A stretch of DNA of 64,000 nt, taken from NCBI RefSeq assembly GCF_900112645.1, contig NZ_FOMO01000001.1, forward strand, positions 310,001-374,000, read 5' to 3'. A program made the position numbers and the translations under genes. Positions 38,915 to 49,269 of this stretch are shown piece by piece. The notes under the pieces were generated by a model that saw only the letters and a program-made list of their open reading frames with translations, did no database searches and was not told the DNA's origin. Numbering within the stretch: the first letter of the stretch is position 1; the number at the start of each line of letters is the position of its first letter. The DNA comes from Phytopseudomonas straminea. GTDB lineage: Bacteria > Pseudomonadota > Gammaproteobacteria > Pseudomonadales > Pseudomonadaceae.

Positions 38915-39318
38915 GGCAATTCCTTCTGGTAACGACGCAACTCGTCGATGGTCAGGCCGAAGGCTTCGGCATAGCGGGCCAGCAGCGAATCGCTCAGGCG
39001 CCGGTAGATTTCCGGGCGAAAGTGCCGGCGCACGCGCCATTGCCAGAGCCCGGCGATCTGCGCCAGGGCGGGCAGGTCCATGCGGTAGCGGTACATCAGG
39101 CACTCGAGCGGCGATGCCTCGCCACGTTGCCAGGCGGCATGGGCCTCGGCTTCCTGGGCCTGCAGCTCGGCGACCGCCAGCTGGGTGGAATAGGACTCCG
39201 GCTCCCAGCCGGCGCTCGGCGCGCCCTGGTACCGGCCCTTGTCATCGACGGCATAGAGCAGTTTGCTGTGCCCGCCGTAAGCGGAATCCGGGTCCTGGGG
39301 AACCTCGTCAAGCTTCAT
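38911..39318 (-). CDS. Small helix-turn-helix-like protein of the DAR locus
   Basis: 135 residues. The N-terminal 45 contain KLLYAVDDKGRYQ and SAGWEPES; the C-terminal 70 are helical and basic (ALAQIAGLWQWRVRRHF and LARYAEAFGLTIDELRRYQ), which reads like an XRE-type helix-turn-helix. I recall similar uncharacterised proteins next to darB in other DAR loci but know no function. It could be a regulator or a small partner of the ketosynthase. ATG 39318 is preferred over the in-frame TTG six bases upstream. It overlaps darB by eleven bases and the BtrH-like gene by four. Confidence 0.75.
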   Translation of the reverse strand: MKLDEVPQDPDSAYGGHSKLLYAVDDKGRYQGAPSAGWEPESYSTQLAVAELQAQEAEAHAAWQRGEASPLECLMYRYRMDLPALAQIAGLWQWRVRRHFRPEIYRRLSDSLLARYAEAFGLTIDELRRYQKELP

Positions 39319-40465
39319 CGCCAACCACCGTCAGGTGCATGAACGCACTGGAGAAACGACCGCTTTCCGGCACGTAGCAGAGCAGCTTCTGGCCACTGCG
39401 CAGATGCCCGCCATTGAACAGCTCTTCTAAGATGATGAAGATCGACGCTGCGCCGGTATTGCCCTTGCTCGTCAGGTTGGTGAACCAGCGCGCCATGGGA
39501 ATCGGCAGGTCGACCTCGGCCAGGCCGGCCGCCAGGCGCTCGCGGAAGAATTCGGACGAGTAATGCGGCAGGAACCAGTCGATGTCCGCCACACGCAACT
39601 CGCGGCGCGCCATGATGCGGCGCAGCGCCTCGACCACGGTGAGGCGCACGATGTTGTCGTTGAGCAGTTTGACGTCCTGCTTGACCGCCATCACCGAGCG
39701 CTGCGCGCGCTGCTCGGCGTCATAGCTTGTCCAGCCACGCAGCTCGCCACCTTCCATCTCCGCACCGGCATACATGCAGGCCGACATCTGACCAGCGAAG
39801 GAGACGATGTCCAGCCAGTCGATGCGCAGGCTCAGGCCCTTCGAATTGGGGCGGTCCTGCAGCAGCACCGCGCCGGCGCCGTCGGAGAGCATCCAGCGCA
39901 GAAAGTCCTTCTCGAAGGCGATTTCCGGGTGCGTCTCCAGCTCGTCGACACGGCTCTCGTATTCGGCGTTGAAGTTACGCGCCTGCATCATCGCCGAGGC
40001 CACCTCCGAGCCGCAGGCCACGGCGTTGCAGCTCTGCCCGCTGGCCACGCTCATCCAGGCATATTTCAGGGCAGTCATCCCGCACACGCAGATGCCGGCA
40101 GTGGTTGCCACTTCGCAGGGCGGGTTGCCCAACTCGCCATGCACCATCACCGCATGGCCGGGCATCACCTGGTCAGGCGACGAGGTACTGGCCACCAGAC
40201 ACTCAAGCGTATTCAGGTCGAAGCCATCGCCGACCAGGCCGCGAATCGCCTCGGCGCTGAGCTGGGCGTTGTTCATGCTCGGCTCGCCGGTGCGCGGATC
40301 GATGACGTAGTGGCGCTGCTGGATGCCGTTGCGACGCAGGATCAGCTTGCGCGCCCGTGACGGCTTGTCGCCGACCATGCCGAGGCGTGCTTCCATCTGT
40401 TCGTTGTCGACTGGCTCGTGGGGCAGGCAGGTACTGATGCGATTGATGAATACGGGTGTAGCCAT
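39308..40465 (-). CDS. darB: DarB ketosynthase (KAS III-like, dialkylresorcinol synthesis)
   Basis: 385 residues of the FabH/thiolase fold. The nucleophile region reads TTAGICVCGMTALKYA, with Cys126 or Cys128 as the active residue; HYSSEFF and SKGNTGAAS supply the His and Asn of the triad. DarB performs the head-to-head condensation of two 3-oxoacyl thioesters to a cyclohexanedione. ATG 40465 has GAGGA seven bases upstream; a GTG at 40489 overlapping the darA stop is a possible alternative. It lies directly after darA, as in other DAR loci. Confidence 0.9.
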   Translation of the reverse strand: MATPVFINRISTCLPHEPVDNEQMEARLGMVGDKPSRARKLILRRNGIQQRHYVIDPRTGEPSMNNAQLSAEAIRGLVGDGFDLNTLECLVASTSSPDQVMPGHAVMVHGELGNPPCEVATTAGICVCGMTALKYAWMSVASGQSCNAVACGSEVASAMMQARNFNAEYESRVDELETHPEIAFEKDFLRWMLSDGAGAVLLQDRPNSKGLSLRIDWLDIVSFAGQMSACMYAGAEMEGGELRGWTSYDAEQRAQRSVMAVKQDVKLLNDNIVRLTVVEALRRIMARRELRVADIDWFLPHYSSEFFRERLAAGLAEVDLPIPMARWFTNLTSKGNTGAASIFIILEELFNGGHLRSGQKLLCYVPESGRFSSAFMHLTVVGDEA

Positions 40466-40485
40466 AAACTTGTCCTCGGCCTGCG

Positions 40486-41403
40486 TCACTCGCCAGAAGG
40501 CTCGGCGAAATAGGCCTTTTCACGCTGGATGCGCGCCTGGAACAGCGGCGCCAGCAACTTCTTCAGCACCGCGGTGATCGGCACCACGGTGATGATCAGG
40601 CAGATCAGAAAAACGATGTAGACCACCAGTCCGGCACCACGGCGTCGGCTTTGCTGCGGCCCGAGCGCTGACAGCAGGCGGCTCCACAGGGTAAAGCTGC
40701 GATTGCCGACCTTCTCGCTGGCGATCAGCTTCTCGTCCACTTTCACCGCGCCCAGGCCGCTGAGCATCGGCTGCTCGATAGGCTGCTGGTCCGCCAGCAG
40801 GCGGCGCGCCATGGCCTCGCCAAAGCGGCTGGCGGCGGCGATTTCCGTCTCGTCGATACCGGCGCGCGGCACCCAGCTGTAGGGTTTTTGCCGGCCGGTG
40901 AACATCCACAGCGGCGTGGCCAGAAAGCTGGCCGCCGTGCCGCAGGCATCGGTTAGAACCACGTTGTCGACCAGTTTCGCACCCAACGCCTGCAGGCGCG
41001 CCTTGACCTTTTCCTGGGCCATCAGCCACATGTTGCGGCAACCGATCAGGGTCACCACCGGCGTGCCTTTGAGCAACTGCGCGGCCTCGGGAGAGGCGAG
41101 AAAACTGGTGCAGGGCAGCGAGGGCGACAGGAACCACACCTGGTAGGCGAGAATGATCAGGTCATAACGCTTGTCGGGGTCGACGGCCAACGGCAGCAGC
41201 GGCTGTGGTTTCATCAGTACGGTTTCCGGGAAGATCCGGAAGAAGCCGAGAAAGGGCCAGGGAAAGGGAAACGGCTGGGCGGGTTGCAGGGCCAGGAAGT
41301 CGACCTGCACGCCGTCACTCGCCTGCAAGGGCGCACAGACCGATTGCACCAGGCGGTTCAATTGGCCAGTCTGTGAGAAGTGAACGACGAGAACCTGACG
41401 CAT
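40486..41403 (-). CDS. darA: DarA aromatase (dialkylresorcinol condensing enzyme)
   Basis: 305 residues. The N-terminal flavodoxin-like fold begins VLVVHFSQTGQLNRLVQSV, followed by the DarA-specific PFPFPWPFLGFFRIFPE, LIILAYQVWFLSPSLP, IGCRNMW-AQEKVK and VVLTDACG stretches. The C-terminus has a membrane segment (VVYIVFLICLIITVVPI), so the enzyme is probably bound to the inner membrane. DarA aromatises the cyclohexanedione made by DarB to a 2,5-dialkylresorcinol. The match to the DarA pattern is strong. The start lies only 33 bases from a divergent start. Confidence 0.92.
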   Translation of the reverse strand: MRQVLVVHFSQTGQLNRLVQSVCAPLQASDGVQVDFLALQPAQPFPFPWPFLGFFRIFPETVLMKPQPLLPLAVDPDKRYDLIILAYQVWFLSPSLPCTSFLASPEAAQLLKGTPVVTLIGCRNMWLMAQEKVKARLQALGAKLVDNVVLTDACGTAASFLATPLWMFTGRQKPYSWVPRAGIDETEIAAASRFGEAMARRLLADQQPIEQPMLSGLGAVKVDEKLIASEKVGNRSFTLWSRLLSALGPQQSRRRGAGLVVYIVFLICLIITVVPITAVLKKLLAPLFQARIQREKAYFAEPSGE

Positions 41404-41436
41404 TTTTTAAGCGAATCCCTGCAAAATAGGCGGATT

Positions 41437-41889
41437 ATGCCACAGAGACGTCTTCAAATCGTAACCAAACGCTGCGCGGCATGCGCAGTGGTTCTCCTGT
41501 TTGGCACGTTGTCGGCCCAGGCGGGGGATCTCTTGGTGCGCGTGCAAGGCAAGCAGAGTGATGCGCCGCTGTACTTGGGGCTGGTCGCCGCTGACCAGCC
41601 CGACTGGGAGCCGCTGCTGCGCACCCAGCAGGGCAACGGCGAACAGCTGATCGTCAAGGACGTGCCGCCCGGGCGGTTTGCCCTGCAGCTGTATCAGGAC
41701 AGCAACGGCAACGGCAGGCTCGACCTCAGCCCCCGCGGCATTCCGCTGGAGCCGGTCGGTTTTTCCAGCAACCCGACCTTGCTCAAGGGCAAGCCTGCGC
41801 CCGAGGCGGCGCAGTTCGGGCATGGCGAAGACGACACGCTGATCGACATCCGCCTGCACTCGCCTCGCGGCAAGCCACAGGCGAACTGA
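41437..41889 (+). CDS. Secreted DUF2141-like protein
   Basis: 150 residues with a signal peptide ending SAQA near residue 29. The mature protein is a small beta-sandwich with FALQLYQDSNGNGRLDLSPRG (about residues 80-100), in which DxNxNGxLD resembles a calcium-binding loop, and GIPLEPVGFS typical of DUF2141. Such proteins recur near carotenoid and flexirubin genes in other bacteria; their function is unknown. ATG 41437 is preferred to the in-frame GTG at 41380, which would overlap darA. It converges with hemE, the stops being six bases apart. Confidence 0.75.
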   Translation: MPQRRLQIVTKRCAACAVVLLFGTLSAQAGDLLVRVQGKQSDAPLYLGLVAADQPDWEPLLRTQQGNGEQLIVKDVPPGRFALQLYQDSNGNGRLDLSPRGIPLEPVGFSSNPTLLKGKPAPEAAQFGHGEDDTLIDIRLHSPRGKPQAN

Positions 41890-41895
41890 CCAGGA

Positions 41896-42963
41896 TCAGC
41901 CGTGGTATTGGGCCGACAGCTCGTGCACCGCTTCGAGGAAGGCGCCAGCATGAGCCGGATCCACTTCAGGAGTAATGCCATGGCCCAGGTTGAAGACATG
42001 GCCTGTGCCATTGCCATAGCTCTCGAGAATGCGCGCGACTTCGGCGCGGATCGCAGCCGGTTTGGCGTACAGCACGGTCGGGTCCATGTTGCCCTGCAGG
42101 GCCACCTGATTGCCGACGCGGCGGCGCGCCTCGCCAATATCGCAGCTCCAGTCCAGGCCCAGCGCATCGGCGCCAGTAGCGGCCATGGACTCCAGCCACA
42201 GGCCGCCATTCTTGGTGAACAGGATCACCGGAATCTTGCGGCCATCCTGCTCGCGGATCAGCCCGTCGACGATCTTCTGCATGTAGGCCAGGGAGAACGT
42301 CTGGTACGCCGCCGACGACAGGTTGCCGCCCCAGGTATCGAAGATCTGCACCGCCTGGGCGCCCGCGCGAATCTGCCCATTGAGGTAGGCGGTCACCGAT
42401 TGCGCCAGCTTGTCGAGCAGCACGTGCATGGCCTCGGGCTGGTCATAGACCATCGCCTTGATCTTGCGGAAGTCCTTCGACGAGCCGCCCTCGACCATGT
42501 AGGTCGCCAGGGTCCAGGGACTGCCGGAAAAGCCGATCAGCGGCACCCGGCCGTTCAGCGCCGACTTGATGGTGCGCACCGCATCCATCACGTAGCCCAG
42601 ATCCTGTTCCGGATCGGGAATCGGCAGCGCATCGATATCCGCCGCGCTGCTGATCACCTTCCTGAAGCGCGGACCTTCGCCGGTCTCGAAATACAAGCCC
42701 TGGCCCATGGCATGGGGAATGGTGAGGATGTCGGAGAAGAGGATCGCGGCATCGAGCTGCGGGTAGCGATCGAGCGGTTGCAGGGTGACTTCGCAGGCGA
42801 ACTCGGGGTTCATCATCAGGCTCATGAAGTCCCCGGCCTTGGCGCGGCTGGCGCGGTATTCGGGCAGGTAACGACCGGCCTGGCGCATCATCCACACCGG
42901 CGTGACGTCGACGGGCTGCTTGAGCAGGGCGCGAAGGAAGCGGTCGTTCTTCAGGGCAGTCAT
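41896..42963 (-). CDS. hemE: Uroporphyrinogen decarboxylase
   Basis: 355 residues, the usual length. Signatures include the N-terminal [20 protein letters not shown] and GLDWSCD near residues 240-260, and [13 protein letters not shown] at the end. It converts uroporphyrinogen III to coproporphyrinogen III in haem synthesis. The ATG at 42963 matches the family N-terminus [14 protein letters not shown]; the longer frame runs into the gltD terminator. It follows gltD on the same strand, as in P. aeruginosa. Confidence 0.96.
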   Translation of the reverse strand: MTALKNDRFLRALLKQPVDVTPVWMMRQAGRYLPEYRASRAKAGDFMSLMMNPEFACEVTLQPLDRYPQLDAAILFSDILTIPHAMGQGLYFETGEGPRFRKVISSAADIDALPIPDPEQDLGYVMDAVRTIKSALNGRVPLIGFSGSPWTLATYMVEGGSSKDFRKIKAMVYDQPEAMHVLLDKLAQSVTAYLNGQIRAGAQAVQIFDTWGGNLSSAAYQTFSLAYMQKIVDGLIREQDGRKIPVILFTKNGGLWLESMAATGADALGLDWSCDIGEARRRVGNQVALQGNMDPTVLYAKPAAIRAEVARILESYGNGTGHVFNLGHGITPEVDPAHAGAFLEAVHELSAQYHG

Positions 42964-43011
42964 GGCAGCATCCAGCGAAAAAAGTGTGGGCATTTTCGCA
43001 GAGCGCCAAGC

Positions 43012-43039
43012 AAAAGGCACGGCGAGTGCCGTGCCTTTT
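43012..43039 (-). terminator. Terminator between gltD and hemE
   Basis: On the minus strand, a perfect 12-base stem AAAAGGCACGGC / GCCGTGCCTTTT with a four-base loop (positions 43024-43027) ends in a short T run. It lies about 60 bases after the gltD stop and separates the glt transcript from hemE. Confidence 0.85.
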
Positions 43040-43096
43040 CTCTATCGGGTCAATTTGTCGCGGGCAACTGCCTGACGGCTCGCCGAGCGCTGTCGC

Positions 43097-44527
<1,431 letters not shown>

Positions 44528-44617
44528 TTAGCAGCAGCGCCGGGCGGTACGCCCAGAGCTGCGAGACAATCACGTTGAGCGACGGCCCTGCTGTCAGGGC
44601 ACGCCGCTTGAAGCTGC

Positions 44618-47600
44618 TTATTGCGGGTTGGCGCGGATGCTGGAGAGCAGCGACTTGAGGTTCGCGGCCTTGGGCTTGACCAGCCAGAACTTGCGCAGGT
44701 AGTCGTCCAGGTTTTCCAGCAGGTTACGGCCCCACTCGCTCGACGTCTCTTCGACGTATTCGACCAGCACGCGCTCCAGGTGGCTACGATAGGCCTCCAT
44801 GGACTCGCTGTTGATGCGCTGGATTTCCACCAGCTCATGGTTCACGCGGTCGTAGAAGCTGTTGTCCAGATCGAGCACATAGGCGAAGCCGCCGGTCATG
44901 CCGGAACCGAAGTTGTAGCCGGTCTTGCCCAGTACGCAGACGAAACCGCCAGTCATGTACTCGCAGCAGTGGTCGCCCACGCCCTCGACCACCGCATGGG
45001 CGCCGGAGTTGCGCACGGCGAAACGCTCGCCCGCGGTACCCGCGGCGAACAGCTTGCCGCCGGTAGCACCGTACAGGCAGGTGTTACCGATGATGGCGCT
45101 GTCCTGGGTGGCGAACGGGCTGCCCTTCGGCGGCACGATCACCAGCTTGCCAGCGGTCATGCCCTTGCCGACGTAGTCGTTGGCGTCACCTTCGAGGTAC
45201 AGGTTCAGGCCGCCGGCGTTCCACACGCCGAAGCTCTGCCCGGCCGTGCCCTTGAAGCGGAAGGTGATCGGCGCCTTGACCATGCCCTGGTTGCCATGCA
45301 CCCGGGCGATCTCGCCGGACACGCGGGCCCCGATGGAACGGTCGCAGTTGCAGATGTCGAGTTCGAACTCGCCGCCAGTGGCGCCATCGATGGCCGACTT
45401 GGCCATGGACAGCATTTCCTCGGCCAGCAGGCCCTGGTCGAACGGCGGGTTGCGGTCGACTTCGCAGAACTGCGGTTTGTCCGCCGGGATGTGGTCGCTG
45501 CCCAGCAGCGGGGTCAGATCCAGGTGGTTCTGTTTGGCGCTTTCGCCCGGCAGCACGTCGAGCAGATCGGTACGCCCGATCAGCTCGCCGAGGCTGCGCA
45601 CACCCAGCTTGGCCAGCCACTCGCGGGTTTCCTCGGCCACATAGGTGAAGAAATTCACCACCATGTCGACGGTGCCGATGAAGTGGTCCTTGCGCAGCTT
45701 GTCGTTCTGGGTGGCCACACCGGTGGCGCAGTTGTTCAGGTGGCAGATGCGCAGGTACTTGCAGCCCAGGGCGACCATCGGCGCGGTGCCGAAGCCGAAG
45801 CTCTCGGCGCCGAGGATGGCGGCCTTGATCACGTCCAGGCCAGTCTTCAGGCCGCCGTCGGTCTGTACACGCACCTTGCCGCGCAGGTCGTTGCCGCGCA
45901 GGGTCTGGTGGGTTTCCGCCAGGCCCAGCTCCCACGGTGCGCCGGCGTACTTGATGGAGGTCAGCGGCGACGCGCCGGTACCGCCGTCATAGCCGGAGAT
46001 GGTGATCAGGTCGGCGTAGGCCTTGGCGACACCGGCGGCGATGGTGCCGACGCCGGCTTCGGAGACCAGCTTCACCGAGACCAGGGCGCTGGGGTTGACC
46101 TGCTTGAGGTCATAGATCAGCTGCGCCAGGTCTTCGATGGAGTAGATGTCGTGGTGCGGCGGCGGCGAGATCAGCGTCACGCCCGGCACCGCATAGCGCA
46201 GCTTGGCGATCAGGCCATTGACCTTGCCGCCAGGCAGCTGACCGCCCTCGCCCGGTTTGGCGCCCTGGGCGACCTTGATCTGCAGCACTTCCGCATTGAC
46301 CAGGTATTCCGGGGTCACACCAAAACGGCCAGTGGCGATCTGCTTGATCTTCGAGCTCTTGATGGTGCCGTAGCGCGCCGGGTCTTCGCCGCCCTCACCC
46401 GAGTTGGAGCGCGCGCCCAGGCGGTTCATCGCCTCGGCCAGCGCTTCGTGGGCCTCCGGCGACAGCGCGCCGAGGGAAATGCCGGCAGCGTCGAAACGCT
46501 TGAAAATCGACTCCAGCGGCTCGACGTCGTCCAGGCTCAGCGGCTGGTCGGCCAGCTTCACCTGCAACAGGTCGCGCAGCATCGACACCGGGCGGGTGTC
46601 CACCAGTGCGGTGTACTCCTTGAATTTCTCGTAGCTGCCCTGCTTCACCGCAGCCTGCAGGGTGTTGACCACGTCCGGGTTGTAGGCGTGGTATTCACCG
46701 CCATAGACGAACTTGAGCAAACCGCCCTGCTGGATCGCCTTGCGGTTGTTCCAGGCCTCGCCAGCCAGGGCCTTCTGTTCGGCTTCCAGATCGACGAAAC
46801 GCGCGCCCTTGAGGCGGCTTGGCACACCGCGGAAGCACAGGTCGGTGACCTCGTCGGCCAGGCCAACGGCCTCGAACAACTGGGCGCCGCGGTAGGAGCC
46901 GACGGTGGAGATCCCCATCTTCGAGAGAATCTTCAAGAGGCCCTTGGAGATGCCCTTGCGGTAATACTTGAAGACTTCGTACAGATCGCCCAGCACTTCG
47001 CCGGTGCGGATCAGGTCGCCGAGCACTTCGTAGGCCAGGAACGGATAAACCGCCGAGGCGCCGAAACCGATCAGCACCGCGTAGTGGTGCGGGTCACGGG
47101 CGGTGGCGGTTTCCACCAGGATGTTGCAGTCGCAACGCAGGCCGGTCTCGGTCAGGCGGTGATGCACGGCACCGGTGACCAGTGCGGCGTGGGCCGGCAG
47201 CTTGCCCGGGGCGATATGGCGGTCGGTCAGCACCAGCAGCACTTTGCCGGAACGCACGGCCTCCTCGGCCTGATCGGCCATGTTGCGTACGGCCGCTTCC
47301 AGACCGATCGACTCGTCGTAGTTGAGGTCGATGATCTGCCGCTCGAAGCCCGGGCGGTCCAGGTTCATCAGGGTGCGCCACTTGGCCGGAGAGATCACCG
47401 GCGAGCTGAGGATCACGCGAATGGCGTGCTCGGGCGACTCCTCGAAGATGTTGCGTTCGGCCCCGAGGCAGATCTCCAGCGACATGACGATGGCTTCACG
47501 CAGCGGGTCGATCGGCGGGTTGGTGACCTGGGCGAACTGCTGGCGGAAGTAGTCGTACGGCGAGCGCACGCGCTGGCTCAGCACGGCCATCGGCGTGTCA

Positions 47601-49066
47601 TCGCCCATGGAGCCGACCGCTTCCTGGCCCTGCTCGGCGAGCGGGCGCAGCACCTGGTCACGCTCCTCGAAGGTGACCTGGAACATCTTCATGTACTGCT
47701 TGAGCTGATCGGCCTCGTAGAAGGCCGAGCCATGGTCGTTGTCTTCCATGGTCGCGCGCACGCGCAGCGCGCTCTTGCGCAGCCACTGCTTGTAGGGGTG
47801 GCGCGACTTGAGGCGGTTGTCGATGTCGTCGGTGGTCAGCACCTGGCCGGTTTCGGTGTCCACGGCAAGGATCTGGCCCGGGCCGACACGGCCTTTGGCG
47901 ACCACGTCCTCGGGCTGGTAATTCCACACGCCGATTTCCGAAGCCAGGGTGATGTAGCCATTGGTGGTGGTCACCCAGCGCGCCGGGCGCAGGCCGTTGC
48001 GGTCGAGCAGGCACACGGCATGGCGGCCATCGGTCAGCACCACGCCGGCCGGGCCATCCCAGGGTTCCATGTGCATGGAGTTGTATTCGTAGAACGCGCG
48101 CAGGTCGGCGTCCATGGTCTCGACGTTCTGCCAGGCCGGCGGAATGATCATGCGCACGCCGCGGAACAGGTCGATGCCGCCGGTGACCATCAGCTCGAGC
48201 ATGTTGTCCATGCTCGAGGAATCGGAACCGACGCGGTTGACCAGCGGGCCGAGCTCGTCGAGGGCCGGGATCTGGCCATTCTCGAACTTGGTGCGGCGCG
48301 CCTGGGCCCAGTTGCGGTTACCAGTAATGGTGTTGATCTCGCCGTTGTGGGCGAGGAAGCGAAACGGCTGAGCCAGCGGCCACTTCGGTAGGGTGTTGGT
48401 GGAAAAGCGCTGGTGAAACACGCAGATGGCGGTCTGCAGGCGCTCGTCACCCAGGTCCGGGTAGAACTGCTGCAGGTCGGCCGGCATCATCAGGCCTTTG
48501 TAGATGATGGTCTTGTGCGAGAAGCTGCAGATGTAGTGCTCGGTGTCGGCGGCATTGGCCACCGAGGAACGGCGACGGGCGCAGAACAGCTTGATGGCGA
48601 ATTCCTGATCGCTCAGGCCTTCACCGCCGATGAACACCTGCTCGATCTGCGGCAAACGCTCGAGCGCCAGTTGGCCGAGCACGCTGGTATCCAGCGGCAC
48701 CTTGCGCCAGCCGACCAGGTTCAGGCCGGCAGCCTGGATCTCGTGGTTCATGTTCTCGCGGGCAGCGCTGGCCTTGGCGTCATCCTGGTTGAGGAAGACC
48801 ATGCCGACGGCATATTGCTTGGGTAGTTCGACGCCAAAGGTGTCCTTGGCGATGGCGCGCAGGAACAGATCGGGCTTTTGAATCAGCAAACCGCAACCGT
48901 CACCGGTCTTGCCATCGGCGTTGATGCCACCACGGTGGGTCATACAGGTCAGTGCTTCGATCGCCGTCTGCAACAGATGATGGCTGGCCTCACCTTGCAT
49001 GTGGGCGATCAGGCCGAAGCCGCAGTTATCCTTGAACTCATCAGGACGGTACAAACCTGCTTTCAT
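44618..49066 (-). CDS. gltB: Glutamate synthase large subunit
   Basis: 1482 residues. The N-terminal glutaminase uses Cys15 ([10 protein letters not shown]) after removal of a short propeptide. The central domain is followed by an FMN-binding synthase barrel with [14 protein letters not shown] and the 3Fe-4S cysteines in [15 protein letters not shown], then a C-terminal beta-helix (about residue 1230 onward). Length and order match the family. It begins the gltBD transcription unit downstream of damX. Confidence 0.97.
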   Translation of the reverse strand: MKAGLYRPDEFKDNCGFGLIAHMQGEASHHLLQTAIEALTCMTHRGGINADGKTGDGCGLLIQKPDLFLRAIAKDTFGVELPKQYAVGMVFLNQDDAKASAARENMNHEIQAAGLNLVGWRKVPLDTSVLGQLALERLPQIEQVFIGGEGLSDQEFAIKLFCARRRSSVANAADTEHYICSFSHKTIIYKGLMMPADLQQFYPDLGDERLQTAICVFHQRFSTNTLPKWPLAQPFRFLAHNGEINTITGNRNWAQARRTKFENGQIPALDELGPLVNRVGSDSSSMDNMLELMVTGGIDLFRGVRMIIPPAWQNVETMDADLRAFYEYNSMHMEPWDGPAGVVLTDGRHAVCLLDRNGLRPARWVTTTNGYITLASEIGVWNYQPEDVVAKGRVGPGQILAVDTETGQVLTTDDIDNRLKSRHPYKQWLRKSALRVRATMEDNDHGSAFYEADQLKQYMKMFQVTFEERDQVLRPLAEQGQEAVGSMGDDTPMAVLSQRVRSPYDYFRQQFAQVTNPPIDPLREAIVMSLEICLGAERNIFEESPEHAIRVILSSPVISPAKWRTLMNLDRPGFERQIIDLNYDESIGLEAAVRNMADQAEEAVRSGKVLLVLTDRHIAPGKLPAHAALVTGAVHHRLTETGLRCDCNILVETATARDPHHYAVLIGFGASAVYPFLAYEVLGDLIRTGEVLGDLYEVFKYYRKGISKGLLKILSKMGISTVGSYRGAQLFEAVGLADEVTDLCFRGVPSRLKGARFVDLEAEQKALAGEAWNNRKAIQQGGLLKFVYGGEYHAYNPDVVNTLQAAVKQGSYEKFKEYTALVDTRPVSMLRDLLQVKLADQPLSLDDVEPLESIFKRFDAAGISLGALSPEAHEALAEAMNRLGARSNSGEGGEDPARYGTIKSSKIKQIATGRFGVTPEYLVNAEVLQIKVAQGAKPGEGGQLPGGKVNGLIAKLRYAVPGVTLISPPPHHDIYSIEDLAQLIYDLKQVNPSALVSVKLVSEAGVGTIAAGVAKAYADLITISGYDGGTGASPLTSIKYAGAPWELGLAETHQTLRGNDLRGKVRVQTDGGLKTGLDVIKAAILGAESFGFGTAPMVALGCKYLRICHLNNCATGVATQNDKLRKDHFIGTVDMVVNFFTYVAEETREWLAKLGVRSLGELIGRTDLLDVLPGESAKQNHLDLTPLLGSDHIPADKPQFCEVDRNPPFDQGLLAEEMLSMAKSAIDGATGGEFELDICNCDRSIGARVSGEIARVHGNQGMVKAPITFRFKGTAGQSFGVWNAGGLNLYLEGDANDYVGKGMTAGKLVIVPPKGSPFATQDSAIIGNTCLYGATGGKLFAAGTAGERFAVRNSGAHAVVEGVGDHCCEYMTGGFVCVLGKTGYNFGSGMTGGFAYVLDLDNSFYDRVNHELVEIQRINSESMEAYRSHLERVLVEYVEETSSEWGRNLLENLDDYLRKFWLVKPKAANLKSLLSSIRANPQ

Positions 49067-49220
49067 AAGGGACTCTCACCAGACAGCCTTTCTCAGGCGT
49101 TTTCTCTAATCCGCGCGCAGGTCTAGACGCCGCGTTGCGCAGGCAAACGGAGGGCATTGTACATAGCGAGATAGACGTCACAAAGAACAATGTGACGAAA
49201 AACAGGAATAAAATGTCGCA

Positions 49221-49268
49221 AAAACGAAAGAGCCCGTTACGTCAGTTTCTGCGTAACGGGCTCTTTCG
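49221..49268 (-). terminator. Terminator of damX, abutting its stop codon
   Basis: A perfect 17-base stem CGAAAGAGCCCGTTACG / CGTAACGGGCTCTTTCG (49225-49241 and 49252-49268) is followed on the minus strand by a TTTT run. It begins one base after the damX stop codon, so the operon from pilM to damX probably ends here, before gltB. Confidence 0.92.
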
Positions 49269-49269
49269 A

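Noticed and set aside
12700..42000. Mobile island borders (integrase, attachment repeats, IS)
   Set aside because: No integrase, transposase, tRNA or matching direct repeats were seen at either edge.
44621..48391. A 1256-codon open frame on the plus strand opposite gltB
   Set aside because: High-G+C codon structure leaves antisense frames open; the protein reading has no recognisable motifs and gltB is unquestionable.
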